Origin: SAR86 cluster bacterium
GTDB lineage: Bacteria; Pseudomonadota; Gammaproteobacteria; Magnimaribacterales; TMED112
NCBI GenBank assembly: GCA_023703535.1
Contig: CP097967.1
Coordinates: 627,208 to 691,207, forward strand
Direction of reading: 5' to 3'
DNA length: 64,000 nt
The translations under genes were made by a program, and so were the position numbers. The notes under the pieces were generated by a model. That model did not search any database. It saw only the letters and a list, made by a program, of their open reading frames with translations, and was not told the DNA's origin. Below are positions 9,240-20,000 of this stretch, one piece after another; the first letter of the stretch is position 1, and each line of letters opens with the position of its first letter.

Positions 9240-10532
9240 TTATACGATACCTGATGAATTTGAATTTGTTGAAGGTCTTGCTGATTCCAAATTTTTTCTA
9301 TAATTAGCAGATCTATAAGTTGCTATGGGATCAATTGCACCACCAGCACGCATTCTGTACATTGCTAAAATTGGTGAAACATCTGTATTATAGGCTAGTT
9401 TTAACTCATTCGATGCCATTAGTGCATCATTTTCATCTTGATAGCCCTGTAATTTTTCACGATTAACTAACAGTGCCTTTAAGTATGATCTTTGCACCTC
9501 AACTGAAGAATTAATTAAGCTTTCAATTGGGTCAGTAACATTGTGTGATTGATCTAACATGTAAGCGGGATTAAATCCTTTGACCTTACGGTATTCCGCA
9601 TCAACAAGTTCGTTTAGTATCAAAAACTGTTGGTATGTATTAATACTTCCGCTATCCAGATCATCATCACCATATTTACTGTCGTTAAAATGGAAGCCTG
9701 CTAACTTTTGGAATTGAATTAATCTTGCAACAATCATTTCTATATTCACATTTGGAGCATGATGTCCTAAATCAACTAATGATTTTGCTTTTGGCCCTAA
9801 TTCCATCGCACAAAGAACACTTGTTCCCCAATCTTGAATTACAGTAGAGTAAAAGGCTGGCTCAAACATCTTATGCTCCAGAAACATCTGCCAATTATCT
9901 GGTAAAGATTCATAAATCTGACTACAACTATCTAAGTATCTTTCTAGAGCATGAGTAAAATGTTGTTGTCCGGGTAGATTGCTCCCATCTCCAATCCAAA
10001 CAGTTAAAGAATCTGAACCAAGCACTTTTCCCCACTCTATACACTCAACATTATGCTTGATAGCTTGATTCCTTACCTCTTTTGAAACATTAGTTAAACT
10101 TCCAAATTTATAAGAATGTGTTTGTCCTTGTTGGTCTTGGAATGTGTTGCTATTTATAGAACCAAAAGAAAGTTCAAGATTATCTGCAAATTCCTTTAGC
10201 TCTTTTAAATCATCAACTTTATCCCATGGAAAATGAGGTGAAACCATTGGGCAACATCTAACTAATTTATTTATTGTGCTGCAATCTTCCAGCTTTTCAA
10301 ATGTATTCCTAGGTTCTGCTATGCCTGGAAAACGAGCAAATCTTGTTCCTCCTGTACCAGTTCCCCAACTCGGAATAGCTATCATAAATGAGTCCAGTTT
10401 TTGAATTATTTCTTCAATCCTTATCCCTCTTTGTTGAAGTTGCTCTCCCAAAAATTCAAAATCTTTTTCCAAAGATTTAGAGTTTTTTAAGTTATGATCT
10501 TGTATCAGATTTTGATTAATTATTTCTTTCAT
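9240..10532 (-). CDS. rhaI: L-rhamnose isomerase (Pseudomonas stutzeri RhaI type)
   Basis: This is a TIM-barrel sugar isomerase of 430 residues, the same length as P. stutzeri L-rhamnose isomerase. It carries the characteristic FHFNDSKYGDDDLDSGSI block (metal-binding Asp residues) and the N-terminal PSWGTGTGGTRFARF loop that covers the active site. It converts L-rhamnose to L-rhamnulose with a divalent metal. It is not the E. coli RhaA type. It is 22 bases downstream of the aldolase/dehydrogenase gene and directly upstream of rhaB, forming the core of the catabolic operon. Enzymes of this type are known to accept several rare sugars, so side activities are possible. Confidence 0.93.
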   Translation of the reverse strand: MKEIINQNLIQDHNLKNSKSLEKDFEFLGEQLQQRGIRIEEIIQKLDSFMIAIPSWGTGTGGTRFARFPGIAEPRNTFEKLEDCSTINKLVRCCPMVSPHFPWDKVDDLKELKEFADNLELSFGSINSNTFQDQQGQTHSYKFGSLTNVSKEVRNQAIKHNVECIEWGKVLGSDSLTVWIGDGSNLPGQQHFTHALERYLDSCSQIYESLPDNWQMFLEHKMFEPAFYSTVIQDWGTSVLCAMELGPKAKSLVDLGHHAPNVNIEMIVARLIQFQKLAGFHFNDSKYGDDDLDSGSINTYQQFLILNELVDAEYRKVKGFNPAYMLDQSHNVTDPIESLINSSVEVQRSYLKALLVNREKLQGYQDENDALMASNELKLAYNTDVSPILAMYRMRAGGAIDPIATYRSANYRKNLESARPSTNSNSSGIV

Positions 10533-10554
10533 GTTTTATCTTTAAAAATCATTA

Positions 10555-12654
10555 TCATCTTGTAAATGATGGAGGGTGTCCTGCATCAACATTAATTATG
10601 TTTCCAGTCGATTTAGAAGATTCATCAGATGCGAAAAAATACAAAGCTTCAGCTACATCCTCGGGATATACATTTTTCTTTAAAAGACTGCGTTTTCTAT
10701 AATGTTCTTCCAGTTCTTTACTATCTATTTTATATGCAGCTGCTCTTTCCTTTCGCCATTTTCCATCCCATATGCTAGAACCTCTCAAAACTGCATCTGG
10801 ATTAACTACATTACAACGAATATCAAATGGTGCTCCCTCCAATGCTACTGCTCGAGATAACTGTAGCTCAGCTGCCTTAGCAGTGCAGTAAGCGGATGCA
10901 TTTGGGGAAGCAACTAGACCATTTTTACTAGCTACAATAATAATTGAACCTCCAGTTTCTTGTGCTTTTAAAACTTTAAAACCTTCTCTGCATACGAGAA
11001 AATAGCCTTCGGCTAAAATAGAAAAGTTTTGATTCCACATTTCAACACTTGTTTCTTCAAGTGGAGCAGAACTTGCCATTCCTGCATTAGATACAAGAAC
11101 ATCTAAACCACCATACTCTAAGGAACAATATCTAATTGCATTTTTTATAGAAGCCTCTTTAGTTACATTACAGACAATGCCTCTTACTTGATCTTCACCA
11201 AACTTACTCGCTAACTCATTTACTGTTTTTTCGAGTTGTTTTTTATTTATATCAGCCAAAACTACGCAAGCATCCTCTTGCATCAACCTTATTGCAGATG
11301 CTTTTCCAATAGCGCCTGCACCGCCAGTTATAAAGGCTACTTTTCCTGCTAGACTTTTAGGAGATGGCATTCTTTTTAATTTTGCTTCTTCTAATAACCA
11401 ATACTCAATATCAAATGCCTCTTGTTCTGGAAGTCCAACGTATTGGTCAGCTCGATCTGCATCTCGCATGACATTAATTGCATTTACATAAAACTCACCA
11501 GCAATGCGAGCTGTACTTTTGTTCTTTGCAAAAGTAATCATTCCTACTCCAGGTATTAAATACACAACTGCATTCGGATCACGCATGGGCGGACTGTTTT
11601 TGCGCTTACATTTTTTATAGTACTTTGTGTAAAGTTTGCGATATGAGTTTACTTGGCCATCTAGCTGATCAATGGTAGATGTAATAGCTTTATCCAAACT
11701 TTTTAAATTTGGGTCAAAATTTATAACAAGAGGACACATTTTAGTCCGAAGAAAATGGTCAGGACATGAAGTTCCAAGATCTGCAAGTTTGTGTAGTTTT
11801 TTGGAATTCACAAATTCCAAGACACTCTTGTCATCTATAAAGTGCCCAACTTTATATTCATCTGTTTTAATTTTCCCTCTTAGGTGAGGCATTAATTTAG
11901 ATGCAACCTCAATTCTCTCAGATTGACTTAGAGTTTTTTTATATTTGGCTCCACCAAATGCTTCTTTAGTCTTATTCTTTTCAAACCAATCAGCAGCACG
12001 CTGAATAGTAGATAATGTCAGCTCATAACATTCTTTTGATGTTTCACCCCATGTAAATAATCCATGCTGGCCTAATATAACTCCTTTTAATTTTGGATTG
12101 GACTTAGCAATTTTCTCCAGCTTCAATCCTAAATCAAAGCCAGGTCTTTGCCACTCAATCCAAGCTATATCTTCCCCAAAAATAATCTTTGTCATTTTTT
12201 TGCTGTTTTTCATACAAGCAACAGCTATTGCTGCGTCTGGATGTGTATGGTCAACATGCTTGTTAGGAATAAAAGCATGTAATGATGTATCAATACTTGC
12301 TGCCCTTGGATTTAAGTTAAATGTGCAATGAGGTAAATAATCAACCATTTCATCTTCATATTTCAAACCTCTATACAGTTCTTTTAATTTATTAAGCTTA
12401 TCCATATACAAAGTTGAGAAGCCATCTAAATTCATACTCCCAAGATCTCCGCCAGAACCTTTTACCCACAAAACATTCTGATTTTTTCCAGTCAGAGTAT
12501 CAGGCATTTCTATTTTTGCTGAGGTATTTCCTCCCCCAAAATTTGTGATTCGAAGATCTGATCCCAAAAGATTTGAACGGTAAAGCAGCAGCTCGGGTTC
12601 GCTCATTTTTGAAGCTAGTTTGTCATTCCATTTGTTTTGAAGCTTTTTTGTCAT
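10555..12654 (-). CDS. Bifunctional rhamnulose-1-phosphate aldolase / L-lactaldehyde dehydrogenase (SDR)
   Basis: The 699-residue protein is a two-domain fusion. Residues ~1-420 are a class II aldolase with DHTHPDAAIAVA supplying the zinc His ligands and ILGQHGLFTWG. Residues ~440-699 are a short-chain dehydrogenase with the cofactor motif VAFITGGAGAIGKA, the NAG segment, and the catalytic Tyr-x-x-x-Lys (SAYCTAKAAE). It cleaves L-rhamnulose-1-phosphate to DHAP and L-lactaldehyde and then oxidises the aldehyde to L-lactate, as described for RhaEW/RhaDI-type fusions. A GAGGGG ribosome binding site precedes the ATG, and a 158-base gap upstream could hold an internal promoter. LldD four genes downstream would finish the route. 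Confidence 0.93.
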   Translation of the reverse strand: MTKKLQNKWNDKLASKMSEPELLLYRSNLLGSDLRITNFGGGNTSAKIEMPDTLTGKNQNVLWVKGSGGDLGSMNLDGFSTLYMDKLNKLKELYRGLKYEDEMVDYLPHCTFNLNPRAASIDTSLHAFIPNKHVDHTHPDAAIAVACMKNSKKMTKIIFGEDIAWIEWQRPGFDLGLKLEKIAKSNPKLKGVILGQHGLFTWGETSKECYELTLSTIQRAADWFEKNKTKEAFGGAKYKKTLSQSERIEVASKLMPHLRGKIKTDEYKVGHFIDDKSVLEFVNSKKLHKLADLGTSCPDHFLRTKMCPLVINFDPNLKSLDKAITSTIDQLDGQVNSYRKLYTKYYKKCKRKNSPPMRDPNAVVYLIPGVGMITFAKNKSTARIAGEFYVNAINVMRDADRADQYVGLPEQEAFDIEYWLLEEAKLKRMPSPKSLAGKVAFITGGAGAIGKASAIRLMQEDACVVLADINKKQLEKTVNELASKFGEDQVRGIVCNVTKEASIKNAIRYCSLEYGGLDVLVSNAGMASSAPLEETSVEMWNQNFSILAEGYFLVCREGFKVLKAQETGGSIIIVASKNGLVASPNASAYCTAKAAELQLSRAVALEGAPFDIRCNVVNPDAVLRGSSIWDGKWRKERAAAYKIDSKELEEHYRKRSLLKKNVYPEDVAEALYFFASDESSKSTGNIINVDAGHPPSFTR

Positions 12655-12812
12655 TTACCCCTCGTTGTAATTTATTTACTACTCAATTAGCTTTAAAATT
12701 TAAACCTAAATTTACGATTATCATTATTTCACATTTTGTCTGCTGCATAAAGTTACTGCTTTGGTAATAAACGTAAGAGCATATACTGGTAAAAAGGGTT
12801 ATGCGGAGAATT

Positions 12813-13157
12813 TTATGTCAGTCTGAAGACTTCGTGGAGCTCATCTGATTTCGGACTGTAATCTGGGTTAGCTGGCATTATGTCACTCATATATTTCCAC
12901 CATTTTTTGCAAATATCAGTATTAGCTAAATCATTCCACTTAACTTCACTTTCTATTTCAAGATAAGCAAAAAGTTTACTTGAGCTAGAATCTAAAAATA
13001 TCGAATACTTTTTAACCCCATGTTCTTTTAACGCTTTTTCAAGTTCAGGCCAAATATTATCATGCCTCAATTTATATTCATTTTGTTTATCTGGAGCTAC
13101 AGACATTACAAAAGACTTACGTATCACTTCTTTAGCTAATTCTGTTTTATTTTCCAT
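12813..13157 (-). CDS. rhaM: L-rhamnose mutarotase
   Basis: The 114-residue protein matches the RhaM (DUF718) dimeric alpha/beta-barrel family. It shows [20 protein letters not shown], with the catalytic His in the RHDNIWPE segment, then [19 protein letters not shown] and a C-terminal [17 protein letters not shown]. It interconverts alpha- and beta-L-rhamnopyranose in the cytosol, which speeds supply of the anomer used by the isomerase. It starts 15 bases after the upstream sugar isomerase and is followed by a 158-base gap before the aldolase gene. Length and motifs are normal for the family. Confidence 0.95.
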   Translation of the reverse strand: MENKTELAKEVIRKSFVMSVAPDKQNEYKLRHDNIWPELEKALKEHGVKKYSIFLDSSSSKLFAYLEIESEVKWNDLANTDICKKWWKYMSDIMPANPDYSPKSDELHEVFRLT

Positions 13158-13172
13158 CTGAGGATATTTAAA

Positions 13173-14579
13173 TTATTTTAGCCAGTGGGATTCAATTCCT
13201 AATATTTTAGAAAGCTTTTCTAGTTTATCGCCTATGTGGCCAACTCCAATAGCACAGTGATGTGAAGGACCACCTATAGACCATTCATTCATAAAATCTC
13301 TTGCTCCCATTGGAAATTTGTATCTGCTATTGGTGTTACCTATTGCAAGAACAGGACCCTCTACTGATTCTCCTTCAACAAATTGAAGGGAAATTTTTCC
13401 ATTTCGATGCTGAACAACTGAAAGAATAGTTATCGGTCCATGCTTTACCGTCATTTGAATAGATAAACCATTTCCAGGTTTGCCATGATATACAGGTAGT
13501 GGGACAAGGGAAACTTTTCCCTCTGCAATTGCAAAATGCGCAGGACCATCATGTCCAAGATATACAACATCATCAACATAATCTGATAAATAAAATTCAG
13601 AAAAAGATCCTCCAGCGCCGAATAGATCCATTATTTTCATTGCTTGAACATTTTTAATTTCACACTCACCGGCACTAGGTACATTTCTTCCTGTAAGAAG
13701 AGTATTTCCAGCAATAAGTGAAGTTACAATATCTTCATATTCGCCAGAGCCCTCATAGTAGTAAGCTAGAGAACCAAGTTTATGCTCATTTATTAACTTA
13801 TCTAAAGCTACTGAAGTCTTTGCAGCTCTCTCTATTTCTGAATGATCACACTCCTCTGATACATTAAATTTGTTTCCAAATTCATTTATCTTATCTTCCA
13901 ATTCTTGCTTTGTTACAGATTTACGAAATTCAAACAGTTCACACATCTCAAGCATTTCAAAATGATTCCCAAATACAGCAGATTGTTGGGTAAGGTCGCT
14001 GTAAACATCAAGCATTCCGCCGTAATAGTTACCTAAAACTCCTACACGATTGGTTCTCATAGCCAAAGCAACCCTTGCAGCATCAACCCAATCATTTATC
14101 TCTTGCCAAACATAATCTTCTTGCAGGTACCCAGAAACTATTTGATACTCTACTCCAGCTCTATTAAATACTGATGCCAGTTCTGGTAATGAACATGATT
14201 GACAATGCTCTAACCACTTACCTGTCATTACACCTCTGTCACCAAGAGCATTGAAAGATTTGTAATCTAATTGTGCGACGGGCTGTAAATTAAGTATCAC
14301 GATTGGAACTTTTGCCTTTTGAACAACAGGCAAAACGGTAGATGATAAAGCATAGGTTGAAACGAAAAGAAAAATAATTTCTACGTCAGCTTGTTTAAAC
14401 TCTTTAGCTGCAAATTGTGCCTTTTCAGTATTATCTACCATGCCTAAATCAACGATATCTGCACCCATACCATTTAACTTTTTGCTTATTTCGCCATGAT
14501 ATCCCTCTAGATTATTCAATAATCCATCGAATTGATCCCAATATGTATCAAGGCCTATAGAGAAAAGTCCAATTTTCAT
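13173..14579 (-). CDS. L-fucose/L-arabinose isomerase-family protein
   Basis: The 468-residue protein has the N-terminal Rossmann-like domain of the AraA/FucI fold (IGLFSIGLDTYWDQF, then a VDLGMVDN strand). Its C-terminal half carries the expected metal ligands: Glu in AGECEIK, Glu in GSFSEFY, His in GHDGPAHF and His in GPSHHCAIG. These line up with the Glu-Glu-His-His set of E. coli arabinose isomerase. It should isomerise an aldose to a ketose in the cytosol, but the sugar cannot be read. It sits between rhaT and rhaM although the operon already has an unrelated RhaI. It may act on a second sugar released from the same glycan, for example fucose or arabinose, or on rhamnose itself. Confidence 0.82.
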   Translation of the reverse strand: MKIGLFSIGLDTYWDQFDGLLNNLEGYHGEISKKLNGMGADIVDLGMVDNTEKAQFAAKEFKQADVEIIFLFVSTYALSSTVLPVVQKAKVPIVILNLQPVAQLDYKSFNALGDRGVMTGKWLEHCQSCSLPELASVFNRAGVEYQIVSGYLQEDYVWQEINDWVDAARVALAMRTNRVGVLGNYYGGMLDVYSDLTQQSAVFGNHFEMLEMCELFEFRKSVTKQELEDKINEFGNKFNVSEECDHSEIERAAKTSVALDKLINEHKLGSLAYYYEGSGEYEDIVTSLIAGNTLLTGRNVPSAGECEIKNVQAMKIMDLFGAGGSFSEFYLSDYVDDVVYLGHDGPAHFAIAEGKVSLVPLPVYHGKPGNGLSIQMTVKHGPITILSVVQHRNGKISLQFVEGESVEGPVLAIGNTNSRYKFPMGARDFMNEWSIGGPSHHCAIGVGHIGDKLEKLSKILGIESHWLK

Positions 14580-14611
14580 ATATCAATAAAATACAGTCTT
14601 CTTTTCAAATT

Positions 14612-15724
14612 TCAGTTTACCAAAGCATTTGTCGAAAGTGTATTTCCCCAACCAATTACAATCATGCTCAAAATTAATACAGACAAACCTGCTATATTCC
14701 AGGTTTGAGTTTCTCTACTTACACCTTTCCATTCACGAAGGGCTAAGCCCCAAAAAGTGCTGAAGATAATTATACTTGCCATATGTAGACTCCAACTAGA
14801 AAACTCATATTCTCCCATTAATGTTGTTCCTGCACCGTAAAAGAAGAATTGTAAATACCATGTAGTTCCAGCTATCGCACAAAAAATGACATTTACAAAA
14901 ATCGTAGACGAAGTAAGTGTTAATACACTTCCATCCTCAGATTTTGATACGCCAAAAAATTCTTTCCAAGTATTGTTTCTATAAGATAATATTGCGCACC
15001 AAATTAAATTTGTTACAAACCCACCTGCAAGCACCACAATCAAAACAGGTAAATTTTGCCATAATGAAGGTCCACCAAATTCAACTGTTAAATCTGCAAT
15101 TGGTTTTCCTGCTACAAATGCATAAGCCATAAATGAACTCATTATCCCTGAAAATAAAGCAATCAATGTACCTTTAATGAAACCAAATTCACTACTATCG
15201 ACAATTTCTTTATTCTCTGAGAGCTCTTTTTCTTTTCTAATGCCCGATTTTCCACTCAATGCAATGCCACTTAAGCAAATAAACACACCAAGTAACAGAA
15301 CTTGGCCAGATGTTGTTTTAACTATATTAAATAATTCTCCACTAAATAATGGTGGAACAAGCGTTCCAAGGACAGCACTTATACCTAATACTAAACAGTA
15401 ACCTAATCCAATACCTAAATAACGTAAAGTTAAACCAAAGGTAAGTCCGCCAACACCCCATAACATTCCAAAAAGAAATGTCCAAAATATAGAACTTAAA
15501 TCAGCTTGTGCTAATACTTCTAAGGTTTGCGGAACAATAATTAATGCAAGTGCCCAAGGCGCAGCAATCCAACTAAAAAAACCACCTATGATCCAAAAAG
15601 TTTCCCAAGACCAACCTACAACCTTTTTAAATGGTATATAAAAACTTGCTGCAGCCAAACCCCCAACAGCATGGAGGAGGACCCCCAAAAATGGAGATGA
15701 CTCTGCTGGTGTTAAAGCATCCAT
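14612..15724 (-). CDS. rhaT: L-rhamnose/proton symporter
   Basis: The 370-residue protein has about ten hydrophobic segments and follows the RhaT pattern. It opens with LLHAVGGLAAASFYIPFKKV then GWSWETFWIIGGFFSWI, and continues with FLFGMLWGVGGLTFGLTLRY, closely resembling the corresponding E. coli RhaT segments. It would import L-rhamnose with protons across the inner membrane after periplasmic release by the GH106 enzymes. It is 32 bases upstream of the second isomerase gene. The 97-base gap before it (15725-15821) separates the hydrolase genes from the catabolic genes and could hold an internal promoter, though none is obvious. Confidence 0.92.
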   Translation of the reverse strand: MDALTPAESSPFLGVLLHAVGGLAAASFYIPFKKVVGWSWETFWIIGGFFSWIAAPWALALIIVPQTLEVLAQADLSSIFWTFLFGMLWGVGGLTFGLTLRYLGIGLGYCLVLGISAVLGTLVPPLFSGELFNIVKTTSGQVLLLGVFICLSGIALSGKSGIRKEKELSENKEIVDSSEFGFIKGTLIALFSGIMSSFMAYAFVAGKPIADLTVEFGGPSLWQNLPVLIVVLAGGFVTNLIWCAILSYRNNTWKEFFGVSKSEDGSVLTLTSSTIFVNVIFCAIAGTTWYLQFFFYGAGTTLMGEYEFSSWSLHMASIIIFSTFWGLALREWKGVSRETQTWNIAGLSVLILSMIVIGWGNTLSTNALVN

Positions 15725-15821
15725 TGTTTCTTTTTAGAGTTAATTAATAATACGTCATCATTTTAATCTGCATGACAATCTATGAAAAGGTTTTACTTAA
15801 ACAAATTATTTGTCTAAGCAA

Positions 15822-17060
15822 TTAATTCTTTACTGAAATATACTCCCTGAGATCACTGAGTTCACTTTGACTAACAATCCAACGTTTTAATCTTATGCTG
15901 TCTTGATGATAATGACCTTTGATCATGGTCCCATAAGTAAGACTCACTACATAATTACCTTTTTCTTGATTCACAATAACTTCTGGCACCATGATGCCTT
16001 GCCATCCATCATCTGTTTCCATGTAACCAACTGGCTTCCAGTCTTGTCCATTTAAAGAAACAGCCCAAGTAATTTTTCTACTTCCCCAACCTTTTTCGGG
16101 AGCTTCAGGATGCACTGGATCTCCAAATCCTAAGTAAAGTTCTTCAATCTTAACAACATCTGGATTTGGAAAATTTTTTAATGCTGGTTTAGCCATACCT
16201 CTCTTTATGTTCCAATCATTTTTTACCATAAAATTTTCACTATTTTCTGCATAGAGTGTATGGAAATTGTCTTTTACATATGCATCAAACCATAGTTTGA
16301 ATTTACCATCTTCAAATATTAAAGAAGGACGATGGTATGAACCAAACTCGTGCATATAATCTCCTTTTTTCATTGGAGATTGCCCCCATTGTGGATCGTA
16401 AATTAAAATTGGCTCCTCAGATTTAATCCAGTTTATGCCATCTTGCGATGTTGCCCCCATCACAACACTTATATCACTATCAGTATCACCAGATTGACCG
16501 AATGGTATGCCATCTCTGTTATGGCCAGTTGCGCTGTAAGCCATATAGTAAAGGTCATTATGACGTATTACTGATGGATCTCCATTATGCCAATTATCAT
16601 AGTTGTTTGGCCCTCCAGCTAAAACAGGGACCCATTGATCTATAAACTTATCGGTTGTCCATTTTGCAGATCCATCTAAGTTATCACCACTGTATACTAA
16701 CCATGGACCAGTTAAAGTTTTTGATTTTGCAGCATAAATAGCATCACAGCCTGCATAACCCTCATTACACTGGTCTTTTACCCAGCCAAAAAACCAACCT
16801 TTAAATGGATACTCTACATCATCAGGTTCATGATTAATGTGCAAATTGTACATATTGATGAAGTTTGTGATTAATTTATCGCCAACCTGTTCCCACTCAT
16901 CCGTCTTATCAACTGCGAAACCATACACAGTATTGTTGATTTTTTCTGTTGATAAATCCCCATATAATTCTGCAAATGTAAGATTTGACTTCTTACTTCC
17001 AGGGCTTTCACATGAAGATAGAAGTAATAAAAAAATGAAAAATGAGAAGTATCTCATCAT
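15822..17060 (-). CDS. Lipoprotein five-bladed beta-propeller glycoside hydrolase (GH43/GH117-like)
   Basis: The 412-residue protein starts with a lipobox (FLLLLSSCES, Cys near residue 17), so it is probably membrane-anchored outside the cytoplasm. The mature part has repeated propeller-like strands: KSKTLTGPWLVYSG, NWHNGDPSVIRHNDLYYMAYS, YHRPSLIFEDGKFKLWFDAY and NQEKGNYVVSLTYG. The GDPSV and HRPSL blocks resemble the Asp-Pro-Ser signatures of GH43-like and GH117-like propeller enzymes. It is predicted to cut a glycosidic bond in a rhamnose-containing glycan, but the exact GH family is uncertain. Its ATG overlaps the stop of the upstream GH106 gene by 4 bases. Confidence 0.66.
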   Translation of the reverse strand: MMRYFSFFIFLLLLSSCESPGSKKSNLTFAELYGDLSTEKINNTVYGFAVDKTDEWEQVGDKLITNFINMYNLHINHEPDDVEYPFKGWFFGWVKDQCNEGYAGCDAIYAAKSKTLTGPWLVYSGDNLDGSAKWTTDKFIDQWVPVLAGGPNNYDNWHNGDPSVIRHNDLYYMAYSATGHNRDGIPFGQSGDTDSDISVVMGATSQDGINWIKSEEPILIYDPQWGQSPMKKGDYMHEFGSYHRPSLIFEDGKFKLWFDAYVKDNFHTLYAENSENFMVKNDWNIKRGMAKPALKNFPNPDVVKIEELYLGFGDPVHPEAPEKGWGSRKITWAVSLNGQDWKPVGYMETDDGWQGIMVPEVIVNQEKGNYVVSLTYGTMIKGHYHQDSIRLKRWIVSQSELSDLREYISVKN

Positions 17061-20000
17061 TGATTACTTTGATCTACTTTAACGATCTTTACAGGCCCAA
17101 TAAGTCCAGATGGCTGGAGTTTTGGCGGCTCTAGTTTAATATCACCAAAGTCAGATGCCGCCTTTAGGTATGTAGTAAAAGTGTAACGACCTGCCTTATA
17201 TTCTTTACCTTCTAGAAGACCTGAAGACCATTTCAATGTGCGGACATCTTTATCCTCAGCTAAAGTATCTCCAATTAAACGATTTTCCCAAGAATTGGCG
17301 ACTTCGACTTTAAGAATATTAGCTTTAGATTTAAGAGCAGTTTTAGTAGGCAACCTCCATGGCGATGTCCAAACAGTACCTAAGTCTTCACCGTTAAGGG
17401 TAACTCTTGCCATTTCATATGTTGGGCCAAGCTCTATAAAGTAGTTATCTTTTGGTTTTATTTCTGCTTGTACATCGAATGTTTTGGTATATGTTGCTTT
17501 GCCTGAGTAGTGTTTTACCCCAGGCTCTGTATGATCCTTCCAATCAACCAAGCTCTCAAAAATAATATTTTCTGGGCCACCACGTTTAGGATCAAATGAA
17601 ACAGACCACTCTCCATCAACAAGTTTTACATCATTAAAAGTTTGGAAATTTTTACCGTTAGATGGAAACCCTTTATCATCTTTTCCAAAAACAACAAAAT
17701 AGCTTTCATGCGCTTCAAATTGCAATGGTATAGTTGTTTTATCCCCTCTATCAATAAAGTTTGGTAGACTTCTTCTTTCGCCTGTTTCAGAATGCCATAA
17801 TTCTGGTGTCATGCCAGATACACGAAAATCTGCATCAACACTTATTATGCTGTCGGAAGTATTTGCGACAAAATAAATATCTCGGTCATTTGTTTTTCGA
17901 TGAGTAAATCTAATGGGTGCTCCTCCAACTGAAAAATCTTCATCAAGTCCGATCTCTTTTAAAAGATTAGCTGTTTTAACATATGAAGGATAAAACTCCT
18001 CTTCATCATCTTTCTTGAGGTAAATATCTTGTCCCCAATAAACTGTACCTTTTCCTACTTTTCGCGCCGTTAAAGATACAGGTAGATCTAGACTGCCCCA
18101 TAACTCTGTTGCAAGCTCTACCACCTTTGCATCACTATCGGGATAATTAACAAGACTAGGTGATTTAATTGGTGGATTTCCAATTATGGTTGCACCTTCT
18201 TCAACAAAACCAATGATTGCCTCAAGAGTTTCAGGTGTCATAGTATCCAATTTAGGTAAAATCATTACTTTGTAGCTCGATGCATTCTTGAAAGCAATTT
18301 GACCATCTTTAATAGAGGCTCGGTTGATTAAAATACGTGGTGATACAGCGTCAAATCCATAGCCACGTTTATCCTTCAATAGTCCGGTTCCCAATAATGC
18401 ATCTGCGGGTGGCCAGAAGATATGTGGTACGCCCTCTGGTGTTAAATATAAGATATCTGAAACAGTAACTCCTTGCTGCAAAAGGTATGATGAACGACTA
18501 ATGTAATCGTGATATGCAGGAAGCATGTCCCACCAATTTTGGTGACGATGCCAATTTGATCCATGAGGTCCCATAGACATTCCAGGCAATGCCTCATTCC
18601 CTAAAGGCTGATGTTGGAATGTATGAAAAATAAAATTAGTTACTCCAAATGCGAGTGCCCAGTCAGTTTGATTTTTCATTTGTCCGGGATATGCGTGAAA
18701 ACGATTTGGTATTACAGAAGTGAAGGCTTCAACTGGCACCTCTGACTTGCCCATTGTATGAGCGATACTTGTTGCTTCAATACAGCTATAAAGACTATCA
18801 ACCAAATCACTATTTCGGTAATCCCAAAATTCACAACTTGGAATATCAGCAACTGAACCAAGATCAAGATTTCCTGCTGGATTCATATCGTAAGGTTGGT
18901 TTGAGTACGCCATATCATGCTCATGTGCCTTTGCTTTGATTACCTCAACATAATTTTCAATGACTAGCTCCTGTGCAGTTTTACGTAAATCCCATAAGAA
19001 CCTCTCTGTTTTCTCTAAACTATCTACTACCATACCTGCATAAGCTGGGTAAAAAGGTTTTGGATCATAACCTCGGCGATTAATGAATTCTTCTTGAAAT
19101 GATTTCGACCAATTTTGAGAACTCATTTCCCAACTATCTAAATGAATACGAGTCCAACTACTACTTAACTCTCTTGGCCCTATACGATCTAATAGCTTTT
19201 GTTGAAAGTTGTTCCAATGTTTCTCATAGGATTCAGGATTAAATTTATCAGTTTCAAAACCATGTCCTGGTGTAGGAGCAGGTCTTGTAGTTTGGCCTGT
19301 GGTGCGTGAAACAAAACGCATAATTGTCCAATTTCCTTCTGGCACTTCCCATTCTAATGTTCCATCCGCTAACATCAGATTAGATAAATCAATAATCATA
19401 TCTTGATTAATAACACTTTCTTCTTTGAGTTCCTTGTATGTTGCATCTGAACGTACATATCGAGGAATATGTTTCCAAATTGAATAAGGCTGTGTCTCTT
19501 TTAATGTTTTCAGATCAAGTTTATCAATGACTACATCATCTGATGGTGTGGGAAAAGCAAGAACAGAAACATCTTCATACCAATCTTCACGAACCTTTAT
19601 CCATTGTTCACTCATACCTGCAAAATAATTTGGTTTAGGAGGCTTCGGTACAGCAAGTTTACTTTTAAAACTTTTTGGACCAGAAATTTCTGTTACACCA
19701 GCAACTAAATGTTGCATTGAATCTTCAGGTTTCACCCATGGACCTCCACTTCCAGCCCAACCAGGACCTGTACCTAAAATAAGTTCTATTCCTAGACGTT
19801 TTGTTGTTTTCACAGCATGAACAAAATTATCTTGCCATTCTTCACTCATGAAATTTACAGGACCTCTTGGCACACCAATATTTACCTCAAGAAATACAAC
19901 TTTTCCTATGCCCGCGCGAGCCATAGCCTCAAGATCAGCAGTCATTTCATCACGATTTTGGTTTCCGTCCATAAAATACCAATACACGCCAGGTCTTGTG

